In this document: positions 21,401 through 36,400 of the stretch, piece after piece
Position numbering within the stretch: the first letter of the stretch is position 1
How the letters are laid out: every line of letters begins with the position of its first letter
Assembly (NCBI GenBank): GCA_902729315.2
Contig: LR746265.1
Coordinates: 2,646,892 to 2,710,891, forward strand
DNA: 64,000 nucleotides
Origin: Spirodela intermedia
Taxonomy: Eukaryota > Streptophyta > Magnoliopsida > Alismatales > Araceae
Reading direction: 5' to 3'
Program-made: the position numbers and the translations under genes
The notes under the pieces: model-generated
Told to the model about the DNA's origin: nothing
Databases searched by the model: none
The model's input: only the letters and a program-made list of their open reading frames with translations

Positions 21401-24400
21401 TCCTTTCACCATATACATATATCTCTTTTCTTTAATCTAATTTTTTGTTGATCCTGAATTTTGATTTTCTTAGCTGATTTCATTTGCAGCCAATGGCAAT
21501 GGTTCGGAAATCATTTTGTTCTCGAGGTGATGGATATACTGATAAAGCTGTTGTTATAAGGTGATTACTTTCTTGACATTGTGTATATTCTATTGTACAG
21601 AGTAATCAATCTCCTTCCTATTCTTTGTTTTCTGTCATTGTTAATTGGCCTTTTTTAAGGATCTCAATTCTGAGAAGATAATTATCTGGGCGCTTAGCTC
21701 AATCCTCATAGAACTTTAACTCCTACTCTGGTCGTTTTTCTTATTTATCTGTTGTGTGCTTGACTGTTATGTGTTTTATTAAACTGAGCGTAGTCTAAAA
21801 CTGCAGAGCTACCGTTCATAGTGGTGTGGTTGTTGTGTTTTAACGACTAGTATTTCCTTTTGAGCACATTAATCTTTATTATTAATGCATTTGCAACAAT
21901 CATTGTTTGAATATAGATGTGTGAGAGAGGATCAATCAGCTGTGACCGTCAAGCTGTACTACCTTCAGAATGGAAGTGCAAGACTTGGATTTTGGTGAGG
22001 AGATCAGTTTTTTCATCTTTGAGTTTAACGTTTTAGTACTTAAGAATGAAGCTCTCCTGAATTATCACTATATACTTTGTGTTCTTTCCAGGATTCAGGG
22101 GAAAGAATATTTGCTTCCTGTTGGCATTGTCTTGAAGGTGATTTGCTCTTTTTTTTTTTATTATTTCCTTTCATTCATTGTGGGCCTACGGACTGTTGCA
22201 AATGCTGAGAGTCGTACGGTAGCTATCTTGATGTGTATCGAGGACTATATCCTTGATAATTTATTTTGCTTATGTTAGCTTCTTGAAGTCAGTTTCAGCA
22301 TCATATCTGTGTTACTAACAATAGGAAGGCCACGAAGGATTGTTAGGAATTCCAGTATCAGCACAGTTGTTTTTAACCCAGACTCTGATGCTGCAATAGC
22401 TCACAATGTGGAACAATATACGTAGAAGGTATTATTTTGGAAGCCGGGTTACTAGGGAATTAATTGGGACTGGAGACAAGGGAAGCAAACGGAAAATATA
22501 CGAGAGAGATTGCCTCAGTTGTTCAAGTGCTGATGTAAATATTCTAGGGATTGTGTTATTTTCTGACAAAAAAGTCCTGAAGATTGACCCAATCACTGGA
22601 TGCTATTTTGTTTCTAACTAGGGAACTTCATAGTATATGATCTTCATTTGTTCATGTATTAGTATTCCAGATCTGGCTTACGTATTGATAGAGTTAATAT
22701 ATCTCCCATTTCTTGAAATTTCTCTTTCGATTCAACATTGTGGCACAATAGGCATCTCTTAATGTCCCAGCTACTAAGTGAATGAAATAAATAATAATGT
22801 CAAAATTCGGTTATAATGTGTTGGGAATTCTCATGATGATATTTTTTGGGACTTAGTGTGTGGAGGGGGGGCGGGAGCTACTCTGATAAGAACCCATATC
22901 AAAGAACTACAAATATTTCGTAGTAGATGAGAGAAAAATCTCTAGAACAGAAATATCAAAGATAAAACACAGTAAAAGAAACTAGAACAGATAGAGGGTG
23001 GCATACAACCCTAGAACCTAGAATAGATGGAGGGTCGCATACAGCCCTCCAACCCCTTCTCGTAGATGCACTAGATACTAACTCCAGTTTCCCTCCCCTC
23101 CTCGATCCGCCCCCCTTTATATCCTTTCCTTTCCTTCTCTTATTTAGGTAGTTAGTCTCTTGCCATAACTACTCTTGCCATAACTGCTCCTTGCCGTAAT
23201 TATGCCTTCCCTCCATTATGCTAATCATTATTGACTTATTGGGCTTTGGGCCTTCTTCCTTCTAGCATATGTGCATGGAGCATTATCAATATTCCCCCCC
23301 ATGTGCTTCACCTTGTCCTGAAGGTGGAAGTTCGGAAATTGCTGGTGGAGGGATGAAGCTAATTCCCATGTAGCTTCAAAATCAGGGAGATCAGCCCATT
23401 TGACCAAGACTTCTGTGTCAAAAGAGGAATTCCGAATGACGAGGATATCTTTGGGGGTCACCTTCCATTCCCAAGCATTAGTCAGTATGCCTGGAATGGG
23501 TTGATAGTAAACAGACTCGCGAAGTTGAGAAATGTGGAAAACTAGATGAATAGTGATGGAGTTGGGAAGTTCCAATTTGTATGCCACCTGGCCAATGTGC
23601 TCTTGGATAGGGTAGGGGCCGAAATATCTGGGACTCAGTTTTTCATTAGCTTTCTTGGCTAATGATTTCATACGATAAGGTCAGAGCCTGATATAAACCA
23701 AATCTCCCACTTGAAACTCTATGTCTCGTCAATGTTTGTTAGCTTGTACTTTCATCTTGGACTGGGCGGCCAAGAGATGTTCCTTGAGAAGTTGAAGTGT
23801 ATCATCCCTTTCTTGTAGATAAGTGTCTATTGCATCAATTGGTGACATAGGAGATCCATAACGTGTAAGTGTGGGAGGGTCCCGTCCATACACTGCTTTA
23901 AAAGGTGTCATCTTGATGGCAGAATGATGCGAAGTGTTGCAGCTAAGTTCAGCCCAATGTAACCAGTCACTCCATAACTTAGGTTTATCATAAGTAAAGC
24001 ATCAGAGATAATTCTCTAAGCTTCGGTTCATCACTTTTGTTTGCCCAGCTGTTTGTGGGTGATAAGAAGAACTCATTTTCAATTCTGTGCCTTGAAGTTT
24101 GTTGAGTGATTGCCAAAAAGCGCTGGTAAATATAGTTCCTCTGTCAGTCACAGTAGATCTTGGAATGCCATGCAGCTTGACAACTTCCTTTGCAAAGATT
24201 TGGGCAACGTCTTTGGCTGTGAATGGATGTCTGAAGGGTATAAAGTGACCAAATTTGTTGAGTCTGTCCACTATGACGAGAATGGAGTCATAGCCTTTAG
24301 ATTTAGGTAGACCCTCTATAAAATCCATGGAGAGGTCTTCCCAGATCATATTCGGAATAGGTAGGGGCTGTAGAAGTCCTATTGGTGACAAGGTTGAAAC

Positions 24401-27400
24401 CTTATTCAATTGACAAACAGTGCATTCATTAATATGCTGTTTGATCATTTTCTTCATGCCAGGCCAATAGACATGCTGAGCAAGTCGTCGGTAGGTTTTT
24501 AAAAATCCAGCATGACCCCCTAATGGGCTGTCATGAAATTCACGTAGTAATGTGTATAGAAGAGTAGATGTAAGGGGTAACACCAGCCTGCCTTTGTAGA
24601 GAAGTGATCCTTGTTGAATTGAGTAATGTGGGAAAGAAGTTGAGCCTTCTATGAGTGAGATTTTGATTTTGGACAATCTTGAGTCATCTTCCACCTCTTT
24701 GTTGATTGTGGTTACATCCACTCCTTCTGCAATGCACATGGGTGCCACCATTGCCTCTCAATTGTGGTGCTCTAGATAATGGATCTGCAGCTGTATTCTT
24801 CTTGACTTCCTTATATTGTATCTGAAAATTAAATCCCATTAGTTTAGTGACCTATTTGTGATTTTCTGAGTGAGTCTCCTTTTGGTCAAACATGAATTTC
24901 AAACTATATTGGTCTGTTCGAATGATGAAAGGGTGGAACATGAGATAATGCTTCCATTTTTTGACTGTCATCACGATGGCAATGAGTTCTCTGTCATAGG
25001 TGGACTTGAGACAAGAGTGTTCCTTGAAAGCATGGCTGAAATAAGCTACTGGTCGTCCTTCCTGCGTCAATACTGCACCTATACCGTGCCTTGAAGCAAT
25101 CTGTTTCAACAACAAATTTCTGAGAGAAATTAGGCAGGGCCAAAATTGGTGTCTAAGTCATTTCAGTTTATAGAAAGCTTCTTGAGCATTAGAGTCCCAA
25201 TGAAAAGAATTTTTCTTGAGCAATCTAGTCAGGGGCCATGATAAAGTGGCATAACATTTGACAACCGGTGATAACAGCCAGTTAGTCCTAAGAATCCTCG
25301 TAATGCTTTCAAATTCTTAGGAGTAGGCCTATCTCATATTGCTGAAATTTTTCCTTGATCTGTAAATATTCCTGCAGAAACCCAATGCCCGAGGTATTCC
25401 AATTGAGATTGCTTGAATTGACATTTTATTTCATTGACATAAAGGCTATTAGCTGCAAGAATAAGGAAGACATTATCCAAATGTTCATCATGTTCTTTTT
25501 GAGTTTTGTTGTATACTAGTATATCATCAAAAAATACCAATATGAATTTTCATAGATAAAGTCTGAATATATCATTCATTAAGTATTGAAATGTAGCTGG
25601 GGCATTAGAGAGCTCAAATGACATAACCTTGAATTCATAGTGACCTTCACGAGTCTTGAAATCAGTTTTCTGAATGTTTTCTTGTTTCATACGGATTTGA
25701 TAGTAACCAGACTTTAAATCTAGTTTAGAAAAAACAAACATTCCATGCAGCTCTTCCAGCAACTCATCGACAATAGGAATAGGGAACCTGTTTGGAACTG
25801 TGGATTTATTTAAGGCCTCGTAATCAATACAAAATCGCCAACTGCCATCTTTGTTTTTTACAAGTAGTATGGGGCTAGCAAAAGAGGGTTGAATGATGCC
25901 TGCAATACATAGCTCATGGACAAGCCGTTCTATTTCATCCTTTTAAAATTGTGTACCTGTATGGACGTAGATTAATAGGCTGAGTACATGGTAATAAATT
26001 GATGGCATGATCAACAGTTCTTCTTGGAGGAAGCCTTGACAAGGCTTCAAAGACTTGTGGGAATCGTTTCTGCAGTCTGCCTGCTATCTCTGACTGTTCC
26101 AATGAGAAGCTAAAACTCAGTGCCGTGCTAGACACTGAGCTAAAACTCAGTGTGGCTTCTTTTTAATTCACGTTCTGCTGTTTTGAAAGATATTGCTGTT
26201 TTGTTTAAACTTGCATCCCCACGAATGGTGTAGATTGTGTTGTTGAGCATAAACTTCATGATTAGTTGCCCATAGTGTGAATGTGTGTTTTAAGCCATTG
26301 CATTCCCAATGTAACATCTGTGCTACTTAAATCCAAGCGAAGGAAATCTTGAATAATGAGGAGATCTTGGATTTTGAGAGAAATATTATGGCATATCCCA
26401 TGACCTTGCACGATATGCCCATTGCTCATCACAATACCATAACTGTGGAATTCGCTGATAGGTAAAGATAGCTCTCCATGCAGCTTATTGCATATGAAAT
26501 TGTGGGTAGCACCAGTATCTATAAGAACGATTACTTGTTGATTATGCATGAGGCCCTTTACCTTCATAGTCCCGTCTTGAGTCAATCGCATGACAGAGTT
26601 TAATGAGACATGGGCTGTGAATAGAGTACATTCCTCTTGTGAGTCATGCTCCGGTGGAGCCCAATCTTCCTCTTGGAAGTCTTCTTAGGACAATGAGTAT
26701 ATTAGGTCCCACCTGCATCTGTGGCTTGGTCTAAACCTGTCGTTACAATAGAAACACAGTCCTTTGTTTCTTCTTTCTTGTAGTTAAGCTTCTGTCAGTT
26801 GTATCTGTCTTCTATTTCCCCTGTTATTATTACTCATATTTTGTGAAGTATATGTGGACGTCCCACCTTTATTTGAGGCACTAGCTGTGATCAGTTGGGT
26901 TTTCTCCAAATTAGATTGCTCATTTCTGAAATTAGATATCAAAGAAGTCCTTTATTGGTGTGGAGTATAAGCAGCAATAACATGTTTGGGTGGTCGTGGT
27001 TGTTCCTACTTCCATGCTTGCCATAGAGTACAGATATGAGCTTCAGCCTGTATTGAAGTATCCATAATTTCCCGTAATCCAATAGGCTCGGACATAGATA
27101 ATTCTGATTGGATCTCAGGCTTGAGTCCTTTCAAATATGTATGCTCCAGTATTTCTGTTAGTATGTTCGGAAGGCAGGCTGAGAGACGTTCAAACTCTGC
27201 CCTATATTCCAATATAGAACTCTCTTGTTCAGGTTCAAAAGTTTCAAATACATGTTGTTAGCTATTAATGAACCAAATCGACCACTAAGTTGGATTTTAA
27301 AATCATACCAATCACAGAATGGAAAACGATCTTCCATCCACAGATACCAATCTAGGGCATCACCCTCCATGCTCATCATTATTGCTTCTAAATGATCATG

Positions 27401-30400
27401 TTCTGGTGTTTGGTTAATACGAAATACCTCTCAGCTCCGGATTTTGAAGTGGGTGTTGTTCTGGTTGTCTCTGAGACTGCTCCGATGGAGGTCCATGTGG
27501 TAGGCGTGTCATCAAGGTTGCTAGTTGTTGGGTGAGTTGTTGTAGCATTTCTTTTGTACCCTTATTGTCTTCCTTAAGAGCTTCGAGATCAACTTCCAAA
27601 GATTCCATCCTCGCAATAGTAAGCCCTTTAACCATACAGGAATAGCCCAGTTTGGCTCTGATACCAATGATAAGAACCCAGATCAAAGAACTATGAATAT
27701 TTCGTAGTAGATGAGAGAACAATGTCTAGAACAGAAATATCAAAGATAAAAAACAGTAAAAGAAACCAGAACAGATAGAGGGTCGCATACAACCCTAGAA
27801 CCAAGAATAGATGGAGGGTCGCATACAACCCTCCAACCCCTTCTCGTAGATGCACGAGATACTAACTCCGATTTCCCTCCCCTCCTTCCTGATCCGCCCC
27901 CCTTTATATCCTTTCCTTTCCCTCTCTTATTTAGACAGTTAGTCTCCTGCCAGAACTGTTCTTGCCATTACCGCTCTTTGTCATAACTGCTCCTTGTCAT
28001 ATTGCTCCTTGCCGTAACTGTGCCTTCCCTCCATGATGCTAATCATTATTGACTTATTGGACTTTGGGCCTTCTTCCTTCTAGCATATGTGCGTGGAGCC
28101 TTATCACTCTCCCAGTCCCGAACCCGTCAGCTGCCGGTGGACTGCTCGAGCCACTCGAGATCTTTAATATTTCCAGCTTTAATGTTTTGTACAAGGGGAT
28201 CTTTCGATACTTTTTTTCATCTACCCCAATTTTCGTCTTTTTCTCAGTTCCTGGCGTCAGACGGTCATTTGATTGATTATCCATTGCACCTAATCTTTTT
28301 TTTTGTCTTAATTTCATCATTTAAAGTATAAAATGGTTGATAAGTAGAAGTGTTTTTTGGTTTGTTGCTTTGGTCTGCTAGCTTTGCTTGTGGGTATTTG
28401 CTTTTAGGATGTGTGGATTTGGTTTTAAAATTTCAGGAGAATTCACAACACATTATCTATACTGTTATATGGCTGTTTGCAAAGTTGTGTTTCAAAACCA
28501 TTGTTCTTATCAAAACTTCTTCTCCATGTATTTGCCTTTGTTGAAACCAGTAAAAACATTGTCATTTATTGATCATTTTCATTTCTTTGTTAAGTATATG
28601 ACCAAATCTTTTCTTTCATAGGCCCTGGTAGACTCTAATGACCGAGAAATATATGTAAGTTTGACAACTTGCTACAAAGAGAAATACCACAGAGAGAGAG
28701 GAGCAGTCGGTACTCAACTCATTGGTGAAAGGGCAAAGATAATTCTTGACGAAATGAAGGGCTTGTCTCTCTTTACCCGGTCACAATGCCTACATCATAT
28801 TGGTATCAGTTGTTATTATTATAAGATTTAATGAAGCATGTTAGATTTCTCAATTGTAAATATATTTCTTATGCCTTATGCAGGAAATTCTTTCCGACCT
28901 GTAATGGGTGGAATGGAAACTGAGAGCTATTCTGTTGTGAGTCGATGACGTTGTTTTACTATTTGTTCTATTTTATCTTTTACTATACTTTTGGCTTGTG
29001 GAAGATCTTGTTTTCCTAACTATTTTTACTGTTATGTACAGGTTGGTGATGCTGTGCTCAGAGACTATATTTTTGTCCATCTTTCTAGTAATCATGATAA
29101 ATTCAATCTACTCATGTTGGTTGCTTCGTCTTTTCTTCCTACAGTTTCTTCTTCCCCTTTTCAGTTGAGTTTTAGTACATGACCTGCTGACATAGTATCC
29201 AATTATAGTTTTATGCTGCAGAAGCTTTTTGCACTTGTCGATAGCACGGCAGCACCTGATAATCCAGATGCATTGGTAAATCAGGAGGTGCTACAACCTG
29301 GACACTTAATTACAATTTATCTCAAGGTAACTTAAGTTTTTCTGTTGAAACACCCCAAAATTTGACCATTTTTAAAAGGACGTTTGTCTGAAACATTATA
29401 CTTTGATACTATGGAAACTTTGTATTATGTCCTACCTATGCCTACCCTTGGGAAATCTCCGATCCCTAATGAAGGGGCGGTCTAATTTTTGCTCACAATC
29501 ATATTCATGGATAGAAGGCGAAATTTATGCGAAGTTATTCAAAATTAAAGGTTTAACCCAAAAAGTTGATTTGACAGCTTTCAAAAAGAATGAGAAACGT
29601 TGATAATGCTAATTGATTGCTGTTAGTGATTTTTTTTTATTCTATAACTACAACATCCAGAAACAGGTTTGTTTTTAAAGAGTAGTCAATTTATATATAC
29701 GGTTAAAATAACAAAAAAATGTTTTAAAAGAGTATTCTTTCTGAGTGAGAATTATCAGCACACCGTATGGAATGGATGACCTTTTTTTTTTGTTCCACAG
29801 GTATTGGACTGGGTGGGATATCCCGAATACTTCTAGTTTTACGGTTGTTGGCCCTTGGGGCTTAAAAAGGCAAATTTAACACGTAAAAAAAAAGCCTGAA
29901 ACGGAATAATGGAAGTTACAGTTGTACATAAGGAACAAGCCAAGGCTGCCTGCCAGTCCCACGTCTTACTGTCAATTGCTAGAGAGGCAGGAAGCTTCTG
30001 CTTGGGGTCTCAACCATTGCATACATACATGCACACATCTCCTCCACTCACGCAAAACCTTAAGTTTTTGTCAGCAATTTGGTAATATATATCCATGATT
30101 TTGGGAATTCTTTCAAGCAATATTTGGGGAGGACTTGGAATCTCCCATGTAAGTTTCTTATGGCCAGAGTTTGTACAAGCAACGATTAACTGATTTGGGG
30201 CTATTCCCTGCCTTTTAAAAGAAGATCAAAGAACCTGCCTGATTCATTGACATTTGGGGAATTTGTCACAAAAGCCTTAGTTAGATTGGAATCTCTGTTG
30301 TAAGTAGACAAGAAATTGTGGGTTTAGAAACCATGCTTTTATTTATTTATTCCTGAACACATTCTTCTTAGTCGGAGAAAATAATTGGAGAATGGCTTCC

Positions 30401-33400
30401 TGCTGTTGTCTTGGTTTACGATGTGAGATGTGAAATGTAGAATTAACAAGGAAATAAGTTATATGGAAGCGTGCTGCAGAGGAAAAAAAGGAGAGGGGGA
30501 CACGAGCTGGTTATTGCCTTGCGCTTCTGCAAAGTCATTGGCAGATGTCAGGAGCTGTTCTTACCAATCAAGAAGTCACAGGGTTGTCTCTTCATACTCT
30601 CTCCGAAAAGAATGGAACATGAACATCCATTGATCTGCTTTAGGTTGGAAATCGGTTAGAACTGATCCATCTAAAACGTGGCCCTTGATTTGATGGGAAG
30701 TCTGACGCTTCCGGGATTGTCTGTTGGTCCTGAATAGATACCTTGCAATGGAGGAAGACGAAAAGCAAATGTGTGAGGAAGGGAGGATGGAGAGAGAGAA
30801 CAAGGTTAAGGAGCGAATGAGTAGAAATCAGGACAGAAGAAAGAGTCGAACAGGGTCATTTTTACTGGTGCTAAAAGCAAATCAACATTAATAAATCATG
30901 CTTAATGTCTGTAAACATTTTTGAGAACATGATACCCTTGAATGCTTATTGTTTACTAAGTGCGTGCACACTTAAGTTGGAAATGTTCCAGGAGGTTGCA
31001 ATTAACTTGTCCAGTTCATTTCAGCATGCATTAGTTGTTCCTAAATCCCTCCATCCTCATTGTTTCAATATCTATGTGCTTTCTTGTTTTATAGATTGGT
31101 GCATGCTTTTGTAATCTGACATTTTTTATTTTGAAATCTGTTTTCTTAATTGTCGTCTGTGTATAATGACGCCGTCTTATTTCTTCACTGTTAGATTGAC
31201 ATAAAATATTGTTTTGAACATGTATGATTTCATTTTGTTGTATTGCCTTTTATTGTGACTTGAGGGGCTGGCCACACTTTGGGCTCTTGTTGACGGACTC
31301 AATGGAGGCTGTAAAACTCAGGAAGTTTGGCCTAAACTGGTCTCAAAGGGGTTAGCTAAGGGGCTCTCCATGCCCAAGTTTCAATTTTTAGGATTCTCTT
31401 TTAGCCTCTTTTTCTATTTCATTGTTGGTGACTAATGTGAACGATTCTGAGTGTTTTTTGCCCGTTATTTGCATTATTGTTTCTGTATGAGTTATTGGTT
31501 CATTTTTGGTTGATTATGGCTCTAATTTCAGGAGAAGCTACAAGAATGGTTAAGCAAGTGTCGACGCCTGGTTCAAGATGAGATGATTAAGCCAAACAAA
31601 AATTTTGACTTTTACAATTGTACATATCACTCTTGTCACAGCCTATGCTCTTAAAGATTTCGTTTCGCATCATTTTCTTATTGCTCATGATTAGTTTTCT
31701 CTTAACATGATAACTGCTTCCACGTGAAAGTAGTGTTTGAAAGCTCATGGCCTAATATTACTTACTTTATCCTGAATAAATTCCAATAAATTCCGGATCA
31801 TTGCTTGTGTTGAATGGCATTACAGGAGAGCATGGCATTTGGCTGCTTAGGTGACCAGGCTCAAAATGTGTTAATGTTGATTACGTTGGGTAGAATCGTA
31901 GCCTTGTTTCTCCTTTTTGGCGGCAAGATTACCAAGAATTCGTTGTGGAAAACTGGTTCAAACTCGCATTTTAAATGAAATCACGCTTTATGTTATCTTT
32001 CAGCTTAATTGCGCGGGTAATCAACTAGTATTGTCAGAATAACATTACTAACAAAAGATGTCTCAACAGACTTCTATCGTGATATTATTTTTAAGTCATA
32101 AAAAATGTTTCTTAGCACGTAGATCGTCTAATATGATATAAAGAGCACATTGAAATTGTCCATGGACTCTATTGTTTTTCCTAGGATTTTATTGAATATG
32201 CACTGCCCTTTACAAACAAAAAAATAACCCCCCTTTAATAATGAATCATTGTTCATTTGAGAAAAATATAACGATATATATTATTCTGCATTTAGGATAT
32301 ACGTGAGTTTCACTATAATGACATTCTTCGATGTGTAATTGAACATGTGTTTGTGGGAAGAAAACCTTCTGCATCTGTATAAAAGCATGGTACTCTTTTT
32401 ATATGTGCAGTAGCCCAAGTGAAAAAGATTATGGACAGAAATGCTGGAACGGTTAGCCGAGCTGTTGAAAATATGATTAAGACAGGAAAGTTGGCTTCAT
32501 CATCTGGTTTAGATTTACCTCAGGTATTGGATTTTAAGTTTGAGATTCTCATCTCTTTTCTTTGTTAGAATGGCAAATTCTTTTATTGTACTTCAAATAA
32601 ACGCTTTATATTTTTAATGAAGCAAAATTTTGTTTCTGATTGTTATAATTCAAACACAGCCTTGATGCATGTTGCTGATAGTATCATTCGAGAAGATTAA
32701 ATATTTGTCACACTGATATGAGTTCTTGTCTGCTATTTGAGTATTTCATCTGCTTAGGTATTCATCCATGTTGTTTGCATCATGATGTTGAGCCTCATAT
32801 TGAGCTGTAACAATCATGCTCACATCATAGTACTTCAATCTAATTTCAAGAAATGTGAAATATCATTGGAGTGCTGGATCCAGTGCATGCTCATTTCCTG
32901 ATAGGATATTCGAAGGAGGCACTCTAGTAATTTTTCTGGACGTTTATATTCTGGTATTGTGCATGTGGACTCATATGCAGCCATGTTTTATCTGTTTAAT
33001 CTGATTTATTTTATTTATTCTTGAAAAGCCCGTATAATCTGAGTCTCTTCACGTCAATCTTCAATTTTTTTATTTTTATTGTTACTTATTTGTTACAATT
33101 GGTTCTCTCATTATATTTTCATCCTTTCTTTAGTTTGATATTTTTTATTACAACTGTCATATCGTTTTTGTAGGAAAGTAATTCTTTTGAAGCTTTTACC
33201 TCTTTTCGAGGGTGATGTATTATAAAGTTTTCTATGAGCTTTATTTTGGTATTGTGACAGAGAGATGGCATGTCCATTGTAGCTGAGCGGCTCAACTTCC
33301 TCCGTTTCATCTCACATTTTCGTTCGGTACACAGAGGTGCCTCATTTGCTAGAATGCGCACCACAACTGTGCGAAAATTGCTACCCGAGTATGTTATCAT

Positions 33401-36400
33401 TCTTTATTAATTGAATAATGAACACTTCATCCTTGTTGTTCACTTTTGTTGTTTTTTCAGGTCTTGGGGATTTCTTTGTCCCGTTCACACACCTGATGGG
33501 GAACCTTGTGGTTTATTGAACCATATGACCGCTACTTGTAGTAAGTAAATGTTTTCATTTCGTCATCTCCTTATATATATGGATGTATATATACATCCTT
33601 TTTGATATTGCATGCCTCTTTGTGTATATTATTTCATGCAAAATGCATGTGCTCTATATGTTTATCCTGTCATTTTTGGCGGTCTTTTCAGTATGCTTTT
33701 TTCTTTTGACCCTTGCCTGTATCTCTTTTCTGTGCAGTTTTTTCCGAGAATTTCTTCTACTTATATGTATGTATACTGATGTTCCATCTCTCATTTATTT
33801 TTATCTTTACAATTTAAAATTTCAATGTGCAGTTTACTTTCTCAATTTAGTCTTTCTAGTTTGCTTTGTTTGAGAAAGTTCTCTTGATCTCGTGATCCAC
33901 CTTATGGAGTCGGCTTTAAACATGGGTGTAACTAAATAGTTGGTTGTAGTTCTAGAGTCTTTTACATCTGATCCTTTGTTGTGAATAAATTTCAGGGGTC
34001 ACGTCAAATTTTGATTCTCAAGGCTTTGTAAAGGACTTCGTTAAAATTCGAATGTCTATAACAAAGGCTTTAATTGGAGTTGGAATGACGCCGTCATTGC
34101 CCAGGCTTGAGCGAGCTGGTCCTCCTGAGGTTCTTTTTGTTCTTCTTGATGGATGTATTCTTGGGTCCATTGTCTCGGACAAAATTGAGAAGGCAGTCGC
34201 TCATATTCGGCTGTTGAAGCTTTCTGCTATTTCAGGGGTGCGTGTTTATTAATAATTCTTTTTTCATGTTTATTCCGCTAAAATGTTATCTTCATATCGT
34301 TTTATCTTCTGGGTTACAGATTCCTGCTGATTTGGAAGTGGGGTATGTACCTTTGAGCATGGGAGGGGCATATCCTGGCTTGTATCTTTTCACATCTCCG
34401 TCTAGGTTTATTCGACCAGTTAGGAATCTTTCCCATCATTCTGGTGGAGATACGGCTATTGAACTTATTGGTCCGTTTGAACAGGTGAAGTTCACTTTTT
34501 TTGGCCACTCGTCAGTTTGTCTTTTGCATGAGCCACTTTTACTCATTTTTACTCACTTTTACTCATTCTTAATGATTTTCAGGCATTTATGGAGATTAAG
34601 TGTGCTGATGGTGGAGATGGTGGAAGAAGTGACTCCTTCCCAGCGACTCATGAAGAGATACACCCAACCGGATTTCTGAGTGTTGTTGCCAATCTTACGC
34701 CGTGGTCTGATCACAATCAGAGTCCCCGTAACATGTACCAATGCCAGGTATCTCTTTTTCCCACATTATATCAAATTATATTTGTGCATTAGTTGGTTGA
34801 ATGAGGTGTTCATACTGGGGATGAATAGAATTTTGTTGCGATAGTTAGAATTCGTTTGAAGAAGCATCAGGTACGACAGGAACCTGTCATATATGTAAAT
34901 ACCTGAAAGTACATTCTGTGCCCTCAGGAGAATGTTTATTCAATTATTGTAGTGTATTCGTGGTTCTGTCTCTATCCTCGACTCATATATTACTCGATTA
35001 CATATCTCTGTGGGACAAGAATGAACTGTCTTTTGTAAATGCTAACATTTCACCAAAAAAATACATTCGAGAAACTCCTTAAAATGTCTTAGTTCTCGTG
35101 ATGTAGAGAGATACCCTGCGATCATACAACATCCCAGCATTGTTCAATAATCCGATTTGGCTATGATTAATTCGTTTTAGAAATAATTTCTATGATGTGT
35201 AGGTATGAATTATATTCTTTTTTTACATTCTCATGAGTCAGGTTTCCGGTTGTAGGTTTCTTAATTTGTTCCAGTGAAAAGTGATCCATGGCTTCTGGTT
35301 CGGATTTTTGGTCGCCTTTTGTCCCGTGTGAATTTTTCCACCTCGTGCTGTTGTCCCCTTCTAAACTATGTAATTATCAATTGTGTATTTGCCAAAATAC
35401 ATATTGATGTTGTCCATTCATCTATTTCCTGTTTAATGTCTTTTCATTATAGGAGCAACCTAGGTAATTCGACAGAGAAAAACTGCTGCTTTCCCACCTC
35501 TGGTTCTCCCAATTTTTTTCATATTTATCATCTCCAAGCTTGAAGAGAGTTGAAATTTCCATCAGTTCCTTTTATACTTGCTTTTCAATATACATTTAAA
35601 TAGTGTCCATCCTTAGATTTTCCATTTAGTATGTTCTTTCGTAATCGGATCCATTAAGGTGATGTGATTGAAGAAAACCTCTCCCAGTACTTTGTTCTCC
35701 CTAAATCCTACGGATTTATCTCCATCTTTGAAGAGAGTTGAAATCTGTCTGTTAATCCGTGCTTCTTCATGTTCTTAGGTATCAGACAAATGTAGGAAGT
35801 GGAGACTGGAGACGGTATAGTCTGGCAGTGTTTCTTTTATACTTTTTCTTGAACTGTATCCCGCAAACATTCTTCGTCATCGAGGTTACATAGCTGGTTG
35901 GGGGACAAGATTCTATTGAATTTCTCAATGCTTACCATCTAACCCATGCACGGCTCTTTCAGTCTGTCTTTTGTTATTCTGATTTATTTTTTTGGTAAAT
36001 TTAATGGATTGTCATGTTTACTCTCTTATCTCTTGTTCCACGGTGTTAGCAGGATCTCTATAATAAGTATCCTGGACATAATTTCTTTTTTTTTTGACCA
36101 AGTTGGTTGTTTCAGAGTACCATTAAGTATGCACCTCTATTTTATGGGAAACTTCTTTGACTCCTCTCAATATACTATTTAAAAAATCTAGTATTTTTCT
36201 CAGTTAATATTACCTTGCCTAACTGTTCAATTGCAATTTTTTCCCAGATGGCAAAGCAGACAATGGGTTTTTCATCCCAGGCCCTAAAATTTCGTGCAGA
36301 CAACAAGCTTTACCATCTTCAGGTACATTGTTTTGCATTCTTACTTTCGATAAGCACCATCTTATGATCATGAGTCGTCTATAATATGCTGGGTAGAGGG

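Larger units (their letters stand above)
22884..28106 (-). mobile_element. Degraded Ty3/gypsy (chromovirus-type) LTR retrotransposon
   Basis: A 5.2-kb element lies in antisense orientation within NRPA2 intron 8 (22138-28621). Two LTRs bound it, each beginning TGATAAG and ending ATCA on the plus strand. On the minus strand the order is LTR, initiator-tRNA-Met primer site, gag, protease, reverse transcriptase, RNase H, integrase, chromodomain-like tail, polypurine tract, LTR. Protease-RT-RH-IN order defines gypsy, and the C-terminal chromodomain-like segment suggests a chromovirus. The frame is broken by stops and shifts in several places, so it is not autonomous. Flanking pentamers (TACTC left, CTCTC right) agree at only three of five positions, so the target duplication is eroded or uncertain. 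The intron would be about 1.3 kb without the insertion. Both flanking NRPA2 exons are intact. Confidence 0.93.

Noticed and set aside
24110-24310. Plus-strand frames inside the gypsy element
   Set aside because: Antisense to integrase; the retrotransposon domains all read on the minus strand.
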